This document shows, piece after piece, positions 1 to 5,273 of a DNA stretch of 5,273 nucleotides. The DNA comes from Actinomycetota bacterium (GTDB lineage Bacteria; Actinomycetota; Actinomycetes; Mycobacteriales; Mycobacteriaceae), in the NCBI GenBank assembly GCA_005789055.1, contig SYAA01000364.1, positions 1-5,273 of the forward strand. The letters are read 5' to 3'. Under the pieces are notes generated by a model. It was not told the origin of the DNA and did no database searches. It worked only from the letters and a program-made list of their open reading frames with translations. Made by a program: the position numbers and the translations under genes. Every line of letters starts with the position of its first letter. Within the stretch, counting starts at the first letter, position 1.

Positions 1-1464
1 GACGATTTCCAGCAACTCCGCGACCCGGGCCTTGGTGGCGGATTTATCGAAACCATTGGCGGCCAATGGTTCGGCAAGAAGTTCGAAGACCGGCAGCCGC
101 GGATCAAGAGCTGCCACCGGATCCTGAAAGACCACCTGGAGGTCGCGGCGCAGTTCGCGGCGCCGCCCGGTGCTCAGCGTCGCCACGTCGTTGCCGAGGA
201 TTTCGATGGAGCCGGATTGCGGGGCCCGCAATTCCAGGATCTCATGCAGCGTGGTGGACTTTCCCGAACCGGACTCCCCGACGATGCCGAGTGTTCGGCC
301 GCGAGGCACCTCGAAGCTGATGCCGTCGACCGCCCGCACCTCGCCGATCCGGCGACGGAACACCACGCCCTTGGTCAGGGTGAAGGTTTTGGACAGATTC
401 CGAACCCGAACCACCGGTTCGGATTCCGAGTCATCGTCGACGTTCGGGGGCTCGATGGCTACACCGTAAATCTCCGCCGCGCTGCGGCCGGTGACCTGAT
501 CGGAGCGGATGCAGGCCGCGGCGTGCCCCGGTGCGACCGGGGTCAGGGCCGGCTCGGACTGACGGCATTGTTCGATCGCCAGCGGACACCGCGGCGCGAA
601 CGGACAACCGTCCCGCAGTGTGACCAGCGACGGCGGTGCCCCGGGGATCGGTACCAGTCGTTCGCCGCGCGGGGCGTCGAGTCGTGGTACCGAACCCAAT
701 AGCCCTGCGGTGTAGGGCATTCGGCGATCGGCGTACAACTCGCGCACGCCGGCTGTCTCGACGGCGCGGCCGGCGTACATCACTAGCGCCCGGTCGGCGA
801 ACTCCGCGACCACACCAAGATCGTGGGTGATGATCAGCACCCCGGCACCGGTGACGTCCCGGGCGGTCTTGAGTACCTCGAGGATCTGTGCCTGCACGGT
901 TACGTCGAGGGCGGTGGTCGGCTCGTCGCAGATGATCAGGTCCGGATCATTGGCGATCGCGATGGCGATCACCACTCGCTGACGTTCGCCGCCGGACAAC
1001 TCGTGTGGAAAGGACCGAGCCCGCGTCGGAGCCTGCGCGATGCCGACCAGATCCATCAGTTCGACCGCGCGCCGGCGCGCGTCGGCTCTGCTTACCTCGT
1101 GGTGATGCACCGTGATCGCCTCGGCGATCTGATCGCCGACGGTATAGACCGGAGTCAGTGCCGACATCGGGTCCTGAAACACTGTGCCGATGCGTGCACC
1201 GCGGATCTTCGACAGCTCAGCGTCGGACATGCCCAGCAGTTCGGTCCCGGACAACCGCACCGATCCCGAGACCGCGGCGTAGGGCGGCAGCAGTCCGATC
1301 ACCGCCATCGCCGCGGCCGACTTGCCCGACCCGGATTCGCCGACCATCGCGACCACCTCCCGTGGCGCGACGTGATAGCTCAGGCCGCGGACGGCAGACA
1401 GGTCGCCAGCGTCGGTGGGGAAACTGACCGAGAGGTTCTCGACCTCCAGCAGTGGATCGCTCAC
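1..1464 (-). CDS. oppD: OppD, double-ATPase subunit of an oligopeptide ABC importer (partial, C-terminus cut by window edge)
   Basis: Energises peptide import at the inner face of the cytoplasmic membrane by ATP hydrolysis, working with OppB and OppC. 488 codons are visible, open from a GTG start to the edge. The first ATPase domain is complete: Walker A GESGSGKS at 42-49, Q-loop Gln97, signature LSGGE at 156-160, Walker B LIICDE at 176-181 with catalytic Glu181, and His214. An oligopeptide-transporter C-terminal extension follows, with Cys287, Cys293, Cys300 and Cys318, matching the four-cysteine iron-sulfur site described for mycobacterial OppD. After an acidic linker (about 338-350) comes a second ATPase domain with Walker [10 protein letters not shown] at 396-404 and Gln447. 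Its signature, Walker B and His switch lie outside. The M. tuberculosis protein is, from memory, 612 aa, so about 124 residues are missing. The GTG is chosen because GTGA overlaps the oppC stop; there is no clear Shine-Dalgarno, so coupling is likely. Domain order makes the assignment very safe. Confidence 0.96.
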   Translation of the reverse strand, partial: MSDPLLEVENLSVSFPTDAGDLSAVRGLSYHVAPREVVAMVGESGSGKSAAAMAVIGLLPPYAAVSGSVRLSGTELLGMSDAELSKIRGARIGTVFQDPMSALTPVYTVGDQIAEAITVHHHEVSRADARRRAVELMDLVGIAQAPTRARSFPHELSGGERQRVVIAIAIANDPDLIICDEPTTALDVTVQAQILEVLKTARDVTGAGVLIITHDLGVVAEFADRALVMYAGRAVETAGVRELYADRRMPYTAGLLGSVPRLDAPRGERLVPIPGAPPSLVTLRDGCPFAPRCPLAIEQCRQSEPALTPVAPGHAAACIRSDQVTGRSAAEIYGVAIEPPNVDDDSESEPVVRVRNLSKTFTLTKGVVFRRRIGEVRAVDGISFEVPRGRTLGIVGESGSGKSTTLHEILELRAPQSGSIEILGNDVATLSTGRRRELRRDLQVVFQDPVAALDPRLPVFELLAEPLAANGFDKSATKARVAELLEIV

Positions 1465-2390
1465 GTCGGCTTTTTCGGGTGCCGGCGCGTGCGCAGGTTG
1501 GCACTACCCGGGTCGAACGCGTCCCGCAGCCCATCGCCGGTGAGGTTGGCGCACACCAGGATCAACACCAGCACTCCGGCGGGGAAGAGGAAAACCCACG
1601 GGAATGTCGTTGCCGATTTCGTGCCGTCGGCGATCAGCGTCCCCAGGGAAACATCGGGGGGTTGCACACCGAACCCGAGAAAGCTCAAACCGGTCTCGGC
1701 CAGGATCGCCCCGCCGACAGTCAGCGCGGTGTCGATGATCAGGATCGAGGCGACGTTCGGCAGGATGTGTCGGGCGATGATGGTCCGGTTCGGTACGCCC
1801 ATATACCGTGCGGCCTGGACGTATTCGCGATCACGCAAACTCATCGTCAGGCCGCGCACCATGCGCGAGGAGATCATCCAACTGAACGCGGCCAGCAGCA
1901 CGATCAGTAGTGCGATGTTGGCCGAGTTCTTGGTCCGCGGGGTGATGATCGCGATCAGGATGAAGCTGGGGACCACCAGCACCAGGTCGACGAACCACAT
2001 CAGGGCGCGGTCGCGCCAGCCGCCGAAGTATCCGGCGATCGCACCCACCGTGGCCGCGATCAGCGTTGAGATCACCGCCACGCACACCCCGATGAGCATC
2101 GACTTCTGCATACCGCGGAGCACCTGGGCCAGCAAGTCCTGGCCGAGTGCGTTGGTGCCGAACCAGTGCCGCGGACTTGGCGGGCTCTGCAGTGCGGTGA
2201 AGTCGAGTTCGGAGTAGGAGTAGGGCAGCAGTGGCGGCAGCGCGTAGCAGCCGACGAACAGCGCCACCAGTGTCGCCAACGCGGCGACCGCCAACTTGTT
2301 GCGGCCGAACCGGCGTGCCACCAGGGTGCGCCGGGAAACGAAGGCGCCTGCATCGACGGGGGTCGTGTCGACCCCGGGTGTAGCGGTCAT
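1461..2390 (-). CDS. oppC: OppC, permease subunit of the oligopeptide ABC importer
   Basis: Membrane protein of 309 aa that pairs with OppB to form the peptide channel. About six hydrophobic segments are visible (roughly 33-55, 97-121, 133-151, 157-178, 214-236 and 267-286). The OppC-type N-terminal motif [11 protein letters not shown] sits at 77-87, just before the second membrane segment. The cytoplasmic EAA-type coupling loop, which docks on the ATPase subunit, is at about 188-213 ([12 protein letters not shown] through LPNV). The ATG start overlaps the oppB stop as ATGA, and the gene's TGA overlaps the oppD GTG, so it sits in the middle of a coupled operon. The first 18 or so residues, rich in Thr, Pro and Asp, appear longer than in the M. 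tuberculosis protein as I recall it. No other in-frame Met occurs before residue 94, and the ATGA overlap supports this start. The open frame continues upstream through oppB and canA, but that part is a shadow of those genes. Confidence 0.96.
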   Translation of the reverse strand: MTATPGVDTTPVDAGAFVSRRTLVARRFGRNKLAVAALATLVALFVGCYALPPLLPYSYSELDFTALQSPPSPRHWFGTNALGQDLLAQVLRGMQKSMLIGVCVAVISTLIAATVGAIAGYFGGWRDRALMWFVDLVLVVPSFILIAIITPRTKNSANIALLIVLLAAFSWMISSRMVRGLTMSLRDREYVQAARYMGVPNRTIIARHILPNVASILIIDTALTVGGAILAETGLSFLGFGVQPPDVSLGTLIADGTKSATTFPWVFLFPAGVLVLILVCANLTGDGLRDAFDPGSANLRTRRHPKKPT

Positions 2391-3364
2391 GTCACCCGCA
2401 CCCGCGGGTCGAGGATGGCGTAGACGACATCGGAGAGCAGGCCGGCCAACAGCACCACCGCGCCGGAGAACACCGTGATCGCTGCGACGATGTTGGTGTC
2501 CTGGGTGCCGATGCCCTGCACCACCCATTCGCCCATGCCATGCCAGCCGAAAATCTTCTCCACGAACACCGCTCCGGTGACCAGGCCGGCGACGCTGTAG
2601 GCGAACAGTGTCGCCATCGGGATCAGAGCAGTGCGCAGGCCGTGCTTGAACAGCGCTTGCCGCCGGGTCAGGCCCTTCGCCCGCGCCGTGCGGATGAAGT
2701 CCTGGCCTAACACGTCGAGCATCGCATTGCGCTGATACCGGCTGTAGCCGGCGATTGCCATCAACGCCAGCGTCAGCGTCGGCAGCACCAGGTGCTGGAC
2801 CCGGTCGACGAACTGGTTCCACCCCCCGGCGACGGGGTCCGGTGACGTCTCGCCGGTGTAGGAGAACAGTTGCACACCCAGCACCGAATTGATCCGCAGC
2901 GCAACCAGAATCAGCAGGCCGGCCAGGACGAAGGTCGGCGTGCTGATGATCAGCAGCGAGATCCCGGTGATCACCCGGTCCGATAATCGGTACTGCCGGA
3001 CCGCACCCCAGGCGCCCACGAGTACGCCGATGACGGTGCCCAGAACCGACCCGATCACCAGCAGGCGAAGGCTTACGCCGATCCGCCGCCACAGTTCCGC
3101 CGAAACCGGCTGACTGTTGACCGTGGTTCCGAAGTCGCCGCGCACCGCACCGGACACCCAGTGGGCGTAGCGCAGGGGGATCGGCTTGTCGAGATCGAGT
3201 TCGGCGGCCTTGGCGTCGATCACGGCCTGCGGGGGGCGCGGGTTGCGCTGCTGCAGGCTGTCCAGCGGCGTGAACGTCAACGACGTCAGGGTAAAAGTCA
3301 GGAACGAGGCCAGCGCCAGCAGCACGATGTAGTTGAGTAGCCGTCGCAGCAGAAACCGCGTCAT
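2387..3364 (-). CDS. oppB: OppB, permease subunit of the oligopeptide ABC importer
   Basis: Membrane protein of 325 aa, first gene of the minus-strand operon and partner of OppC in the translocation pore. The N-terminus MTRFLLRRLLNYIVLLALAS is typical of OppB/DppB: basic residues followed by a first membrane segment (about 9-30). A periplasmic-side loop runs to about 95, and further segments lie near 98-122, 133-157, 190-208, 252-272 and 292-314. The EAA coupling loop is at about 222-249 (DFIRTARAKGL through ALIP), followed by the conserved VEKIFGWHGMGEW at 268-280. The chosen ATG gives the same length and N-terminal pattern as I recall for M. tuberculosis OppB. The open frame extends 44 codons upstream, but that stretch is low in family character and crosses the canA promoter region. 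No strong Shine-Dalgarno precedes the ATG; a GTG 11 codons upstream (3395-3397) is a less likely alternative. The TGA stop overlaps the oppC start by 4 bases. Confidence 0.96.
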   Translation of the reverse strand: MTRFLLRRLLNYIVLLALASFLTFTLTSLTFTPLDSLQQRNPRPPQAVIDAKAAELDLDKPIPLRYAHWVSGAVRGDFGTTVNSQPVSAELWRRIGVSLRLLVIGSVLGTVIGVLVGAWGAVRQYRLSDRVITGISLLIISTPTFVLAGLLILVALRINSVLGVQLFSYTGETSPDPVAGGWNQFVDRVQHLVLPTLTLALMAIAGYSRYQRNAMLDVLGQDFIRTARAKGLTRRQALFKHGLRTALIPMATLFAYSVAGLVTGAVFVEKIFGWHGMGEWVVQGIGTQDTNIVAAITVFSGAVVLLAGLLSDVVYAILDPRVRVT

Positions 3365-3432
3365 CGGCGGTGCTCGGGCGCTCGGCGCATGCAGCACAGG
3401 GTAGTGCCGCGGGTGTCGATACCATCGCCGTG

Positions 3433-3459
3433 ACTCGAACATCGGTACTCGAACATCGG
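3433..3459. repeat. Tandem direct repeat upstream of canA
   Basis: ACTCGAACATCGG occurs at 3433-3445 and again, identical, at 3447-3459, a period of 14 bases. It lies 20 bases before the canA start codon and 68 bases before the oppB start. A direct repeat of this size between divergent genes could be a regulator binding site or a small duplication; the sequence does not decide between them. Confidence 0.75.
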
Positions 3460-3467
3460 CAAGATAA

Positions 3468-3473
3468 AAGGAG
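3468..3473 (+). promoter_or_regulatory. Strong ribosome binding site of canA, fixing its TTG start
   Basis: AAGGAG lies 6 bases before the TTG at 3480, a near-ideal Shine-Dalgarno and spacing. An in-frame TAA at 3465-3467 stops any longer reading, and the next ATG is codon 36, after the first zinc ligand. Together these make TTG the only sensible start. Confidence 0.88.
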
Positions 3474-3479
3474 AAAGCC

Positions 3480-3971
3480 TTGAGCGTCACCGACACCTAC
3501 CTGGCCAATAACGCCGCCTACGCCGCGACCTTCACCGGCCCGCTGCCGCTGCCGCCGAGCAAGCACGTTGCCGTCCTCGCGTGCATGGATGCCCGGATGA
3601 ACGTCTACGGCATCCTGGGCCTGGCCGAAGGGGAGGCGCACGTGATCCGCAACGCCGGCGGCGTGGTCACCGATGATGAGATCCGCTCCCTGGCGATCAG
3701 CCAGCGACTGCTGGGCACCCGCGAGATCATCCTGATCCACCACACCGACTGCGGCATGCTGACCTTCACCGACGACGACTTCAAGCGCGATCTTCAGTCC
3801 GAGACCGGGATCAAGCCGCAGTGGGCGGCCGAGGCGTTCGGCGATGTCGAGGAAGACGTCCGCCAATCGCTGCGCCGTATCGAGGCCAGCCCCTTCGTGG
3901 TCTTGCACACCTCGCTGCGCGGGTTCGTCTTCGACGTGGCGACCGGCAGGCTCACCGAGGTCACGCTGTAA
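3480..3971 (+). CDS. canA: Beta-class carbonic anhydrase, Rv1284/CanA type
   Basis: Cytoplasmic zinc enzyme of 163 aa catalysing CO2 + H2O to bicarbonate + H+. The beta-class motifs are intact: Cys35-Met-Asp37-Ala-Arg39 near the N-terminus, and His88-Thr-Asp-Cys91 followed by GMLTFTDDDF. Zinc ligands are Cys35, His88 and Cys91, with the Asp37/Arg39 dyad. VIRNAGG at 55-61 and the C-terminal TSLRGFVFDVATG at 144-156 are also family hallmarks. Length equals the M. tuberculosis Rv1284 product as I recall it. Translation begins at TTG after a strong AAGGAG. Residue 61 is Gly where I recall Cys in Rv1284, so the only cysteines are the two zinc ligands. The gene is divergent from oppB and is separated from cysD by 149 bases with a terminator-like palindrome, so it is probably a single-gene transcript. 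Bacterial beta enzymes often supply bicarbonate for carboxylation reactions; its exact partner here is not shown by the sequence. Confidence 0.96.
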   Translation: MSVTDTYLANNAAYAATFTGPLPLPPSKHVAVLACMDARMNVYGILGLAEGEAHVIRNAGGVVTDDEIRSLAISQRLLGTREIILIHHTDCGMLTFTDDDFKRDLQSETGIKPQWAAEAFGDVEEDVRQSLRRIEASPFVVLHTSLRGFVFDVATGRLTEVTL

Positions 3972-3976
3972 TTCCG

Positions 3977-4038
3977 CATCGACTCTGCGCTCAGATCGCG
4001 ATCGGGCTCTAATTGGCGATCTGAGCGCAGTCTCGATG
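3977..4038 (+). terminator. Large inverted repeat after canA, probable transcription terminator
   Basis: CTGCGCTCAGATCGC (3985-3999) is the exact reverse complement of GCGATCTGAGCGCAG (4016-4030), with a 16-base loop between. Past a 2x2 mismatch the pairing resumes for 6 bp (CATCGA 3977-3982 with TCGATG 4033-4038). The helix begins 6 bases after the canA stop. No T-run follows, which is common for proposed mycobacterial terminators but lowers certainty. The left arm also contains part of a nested palindrome, GATCGCGATC (3994-4003), which could fold alternatively. Its position just before the cysD promoter suggests it insulates cysDN from canA transcription. It could also be a copy of a dispersed palindromic repeat. 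Confidence 0.65.
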
Positions 4039-4041
4039 ACG

Positions 4042-4071
4042 TTGACGATGCAGGGCCGCGCACGCTAATGT
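4042..4071 (+). promoter_or_regulatory. Probable sigma-A type promoter of cysDN
   Basis: TTGACG (4042-4047) matches the -35 consensus in five of six bases. TAATGT (4066-4071) fits the TAnnnT -10 pattern, with an 18-base spacer. Transcription would start near 4077-4079, giving a leader of about 43 bases before the cysD ATG. The promoter starts just after the palindrome that follows canA, which supports an independent cysDN transcript. Confidence 0.6.
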
Positions 4072-4082
4072 AGGGCAAGCCG

Positions 4083-4111
4083 GTAAAGGCGGTTAGACCT
4101 ACCAGCTTTAC
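4083..4111 (+). promoter_or_regulatory. Small imperfect hairpin in the predicted cysD leader
   Basis: GTAAAG (4083-4088) pairs with CTTTAC (4106-4111), and after a 2x2 mismatch GGT (4091-4093) pairs with ACC (4101-4103). The outer stem ends directly against the cysD Shine-Dalgarno (GAGGA at 4112), so it could affect ribosome access. It is short and may be chance. I see no match to a known riboswitch and no cysteine-rich leader peptide here. Confidence 0.3.
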
Positions 4112-4116
4112 GAGGA
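4112..4116 (+). promoter_or_regulatory. Ribosome binding site of cysD
   Basis: GAGGA lies 4 bases before the ATG at 4121. An in-frame TAG at 4094-4096 rules out a longer N-terminus such as the one I recall annotated for M. tuberculosis CysD (332 aa). Confidence 0.7.
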
Positions 4117-4120
4117 AACA

Positions 4121-5050
4121 ATGGTCAACTCCGTGACCGAGGTGCCCACGGCCGGTCGCTACGAGCTCAGCCAGCTGCGCTCGCTGGAAGCCGAAGCGAT
4201 CCACATCATCCGCGAGGTCGCCGCCGAGTTCGAGAAACCGGTGCTGCTGTTCTCCGGCGGCACGGACTCGATCGTCATGCTGCACCTGGCAATCAAGGCG
4301 TTCGCGCCCGGCCGGCTGCCGTTCCCGGTGATGCACGTCGACACCGGACACAACTTCGACGAGGTGATCGCCACCCGCGACGAACTCGTCGCCCGTCACG
4401 GCGTGCGTCTGGTCGTTGCCAGCGTGCAGCAGGACATCGACGCCGGCCGGGTGGTGGACAACGGGCCGTCGCGCAACCCGCTGCAAACCGTGACACTGCT
4501 GCGCGCCATCCGGGAGAACAAGTTCGACGCCGCGTTCGGCGGGGCGCGTCGCGACGAGGAGAAGGCCCGCGCCAAGGAACGCGTGTTCAGCTTCCGCGAC
4601 GAGTTCGGCCAGTGGGACCCCAAAGCGCAGCGACCCGAACTGTGGAGTCTCTACAACGGCCGGCACCGCAAGGGCGAGCACATCCGGGTGTTCCCGCTGT
4701 CTAACTGGACCGAGTACGACATCTGGGCCTATATCGGTGCCGAAAGTATTCCGTTGCCCGGCATCTACTACGCCCACACTCGCCCGGTGTTCCGCCGCGA
4801 CGGCATGCTGCTGGCGGTTCACGAGTTCATGGCGCCCGGCCCCGGCGAGGAGGTGTTCGAGACCTCGGTGCGCTTCCGCACGGTCGGCGACGTCACCTGC
4901 ACCGGGTGTGTGGAGTCGGTCGCCGCGACCGTCGAGGACGTCATCGCAGAGACGGCGCTGTCGCGGCTTACCGAGCGCGGCGCCACTCGCGCCGACGACC
5001 GGATCTCCGAGGCCGGGATGGAAGACCGCAAGCGGGAAGGCTACTTCTGA
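4121..5050 (+). CDS. cysD: CysD, sulfate adenylyltransferase (ATP sulfurylase) small subunit
   Basis: Catalytic subunit (309 aa) that joins ATP and sulfate to give adenylylsulfate and pyrophosphate, driven by GTP hydrolysis on CysN; first step of sulfate assimilation in the cytoplasm. It belongs to the PP-loop ATP pyrophosphatase family (PAPS reductase-like). The N-terminal [16 protein letters not shown] (22-37) leads into the PP-loop SGGTDS at 45-50. Further family motifs are [11 protein letters not shown] (72-82), [16 protein letters not shown] (139-154), [14 protein letters not shown] (189-202), and the end [12 protein letters not shown], close to E. coli CysD (302 aa). The PP-loop is odd: position 48 is Thr where E. 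coli and, from memory, M. tuberculosis have Lys. A CTGC pair (Cys260, Cys263) replaces the E. coli PLTGA segment and seems typical of mycobacterial forms. The ATG follows GAGGA, and an in-frame TAG at 4094 limits the start. Its TGA overlaps the cysN ATG by one base, so equal co-translation of the two subunits is likely. Confidence 0.97.
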   Translation: MVNSVTEVPTAGRYELSQLRSLEAEAIHIIREVAAEFEKPVLLFSGGTDSIVMLHLAIKAFAPGRLPFPVMHVDTGHNFDEVIATRDELVARHGVRLVVASVQQDIDAGRVVDNGPSRNPLQTVTLLRAIRENKFDAAFGGARRDEEKARAKERVFSFRDEFGQWDPKAQRPELWSLYNGRHRKGEHIRVFPLSNWTEYDIWAYIGAESIPLPGIYYAHTRPVFRRDGMLLAVHEFMAPGPGEEVFETSVRFRTVGDVTCTGCVESVAATVEDVIAETALSRLTERGATRADDRISEAGMEDRKREGYF

Positions 5051-5273
5051 TGCCAGAAACCACGCCCCTCATGGTTCCCGGACAGACCCTGCTGCGCCTG
5101 GCCACCGCCGGTTCCGTCGACGACGGCAAGTCCACCCTGATCGGCCGACTGCTGTATGACTCCAAGGCCGTCATGGAGGACCAGCTGGCCGCCGTCGAAC
5201 GCACGTCGCGGGAACGCGGGAATGAATACACCGACCTCGCCCTGGTGACCGACGGCTTGCGCTCCGAGCGCGA
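5050..5273 (+). CDS. cysN: CysN, GTPase subunit of ATP sulfurylase, probably CysNC fusion (partial, C-terminus cut by window edge)
   Basis: Only the first 74 codons are present. They hold the GTP-binding P-loop [18 protein letters not shown] (20-37, G1 motif GSVDDGKS) and the start of the switch I region ([13 protein letters not shown], 62-74), as in translation-factor-like GTPases of the CysN family. GTP hydrolysis here drives adenylylsulfate formation by CysD. In mycobacteria the protein usually continues into an APS kinase (CysC) domain, making 3'-phosphoadenylylsulfate; that part is outside the window, so the fusion is inferred from the family only. The ATG overlaps the cysD TGA as TGATG, with GGAAGG (5035-5040) 9 bases upstream as a modest Shine-Dalgarno. 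A second ATG at codon 8 (5071) is possible, since the conserved part begins near residue 13, but the overlap favours the first. Confidence 0.95.
   Translation, partial: MPETTPLMVPGQTLLRLATAGSVDDGKSTLIGRLLYDSKAVMEDQLAAVERTSRERGNEYTDLALVTDGLRSER

Larger units (their letters stand above)
3365..3479. promoter_or_regulatory. Divergent intergenic region between oppB and canA
   Basis: The promoters of both the opp operon and canA should lie in these 115 bases, but neither is obvious. On the minus strand the best -10-like hexamer is TACCCT (3403 to 3398), about 33 bases before the oppB ATG, with no convincing -35. On the plus strand TACCAT (3420-3425) fits the TAnnnT pattern and would give a leader of about 45-50 bases for canA. 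CAAGAT (3460-3465) is too close to the ribosome binding site to serve. Both promoter picks are weak. A 13-base tandem repeat occupies 3433-3459. Confidence 0.4.

Noticed and set aside
823..2217. 464-codon plus-strand open frame opposite oppD and oppC
   Set aside because: It is antisense to two clear ABC transporter genes, with biased composition and no recognisable domain.
3435..3454. Two TCGAAC half-sites resembling the mycobacterial LexA (SOS) box
   Set aside because: The SOS box needs inverted half-sites (TCGAAC, 4 bases, GTTCGA). Here both copies point the same way with 8 bases between them, and they are explained by the tandem repeat.
2391..3908. Minus-strand extension of the oppC frame giving an 815-residue open frame across oppB and canA
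   Set aside because: The upstream part overlaps two well-supported genes in other frames and has the low-complexity Arg/Pro/Gly/Ala-rich look of a high-GC shadow frame. Only the part from the ATGA overlap at 2390 matches OppC.
4036..4068. Ten-codon reading frame upstream of cysD that might be a leader peptide (MTLTMQGRAR)
   Set aside because: It has no cysteine codons, spans the predicted promoter so would not be transcribed from it, and has no good ribosome binding site.
3972..4120. Possible SAM or other sulfur riboswitch ahead of cysD
   Set aside because: The predicted leader is only about 43 bases and the larger palindrome lies upstream of the promoter; no multi-stem core of a known riboswitch class is visible.
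3794..4822. 342-codon minus-strand open frame opposite cysD and the end of canA
   Set aside because: It lies antisense to conserved genes, its translation matches no family I know, and long antisense frames are expected at this GC content.

Overview
The window looks like a core chromosomal locus of a mycobacterium, probably not M. tuberculosis itself. GC is high, codon third positions are strongly G/C, and genes begin with ATG, GTG or TTG. The order oppD-oppC-oppB (minus strand), beta-carbonic anhydrase, cysD, cysN (plus strand) matches, from memory, M. tuberculosis Rv1281c to Rv1286. Protein similarity to those genes looks high throughout, also from memory; no alignment was run.

Left part (1-3364, minus strand): the translocator genes of an ABC oligopeptide importer, read right to left as oppB, oppC, oppD. 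Each junction is a 4-base start/stop overlap (ATGA, then GTGA), so the three form one translationally coupled operon. oppD starts at a GTG and runs off the left edge. It carries one complete ATPase domain, a four-cysteine patch that fits the iron-sulfur cluster domain known in mycobacterial OppD, and the first part of a second ATPase domain. The substrate-binding gene oppA is expected just beyond the left edge.

Middle (3365-4120): a 115-base divergent intergenic region holds a 13-base tandem repeat and the ribosome binding site of a small beta-carbonic anhydrase gene (canA type, 163 aa) that starts at TTG. Six bases after its stop is a large inverted repeat with 15 perfectly paired bases per arm and a further 6 bp outside an internal mismatch. 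This is a good terminator candidate. It is followed by a well-formed sigma-A type promoter for cysD.

Right part (4121-5273, plus strand): cysD and the start of cysN overlap by one base (TGATG). They encode the two subunits of ATP sulfurylase, which activates sulfate to adenylylsulfate for cysteine synthesis. In mycobacteria cysN is normally fused to the APS kinase cysC, but the window ends after 74 codons of cysN.

The locus therefore joins peptide uptake, CO2/bicarbonate interconversion and sulfate assimilation. I see no mobile element, CRISPR array, tRNA or rRNA, and no sign of a new multi-gene system. The points most worth a second look are a lysine-to-threonine change in the CysD PP-loop, a carbonic anhydrase whose only cysteines are its zinc ligands, and the palindrome between canA and cysD.
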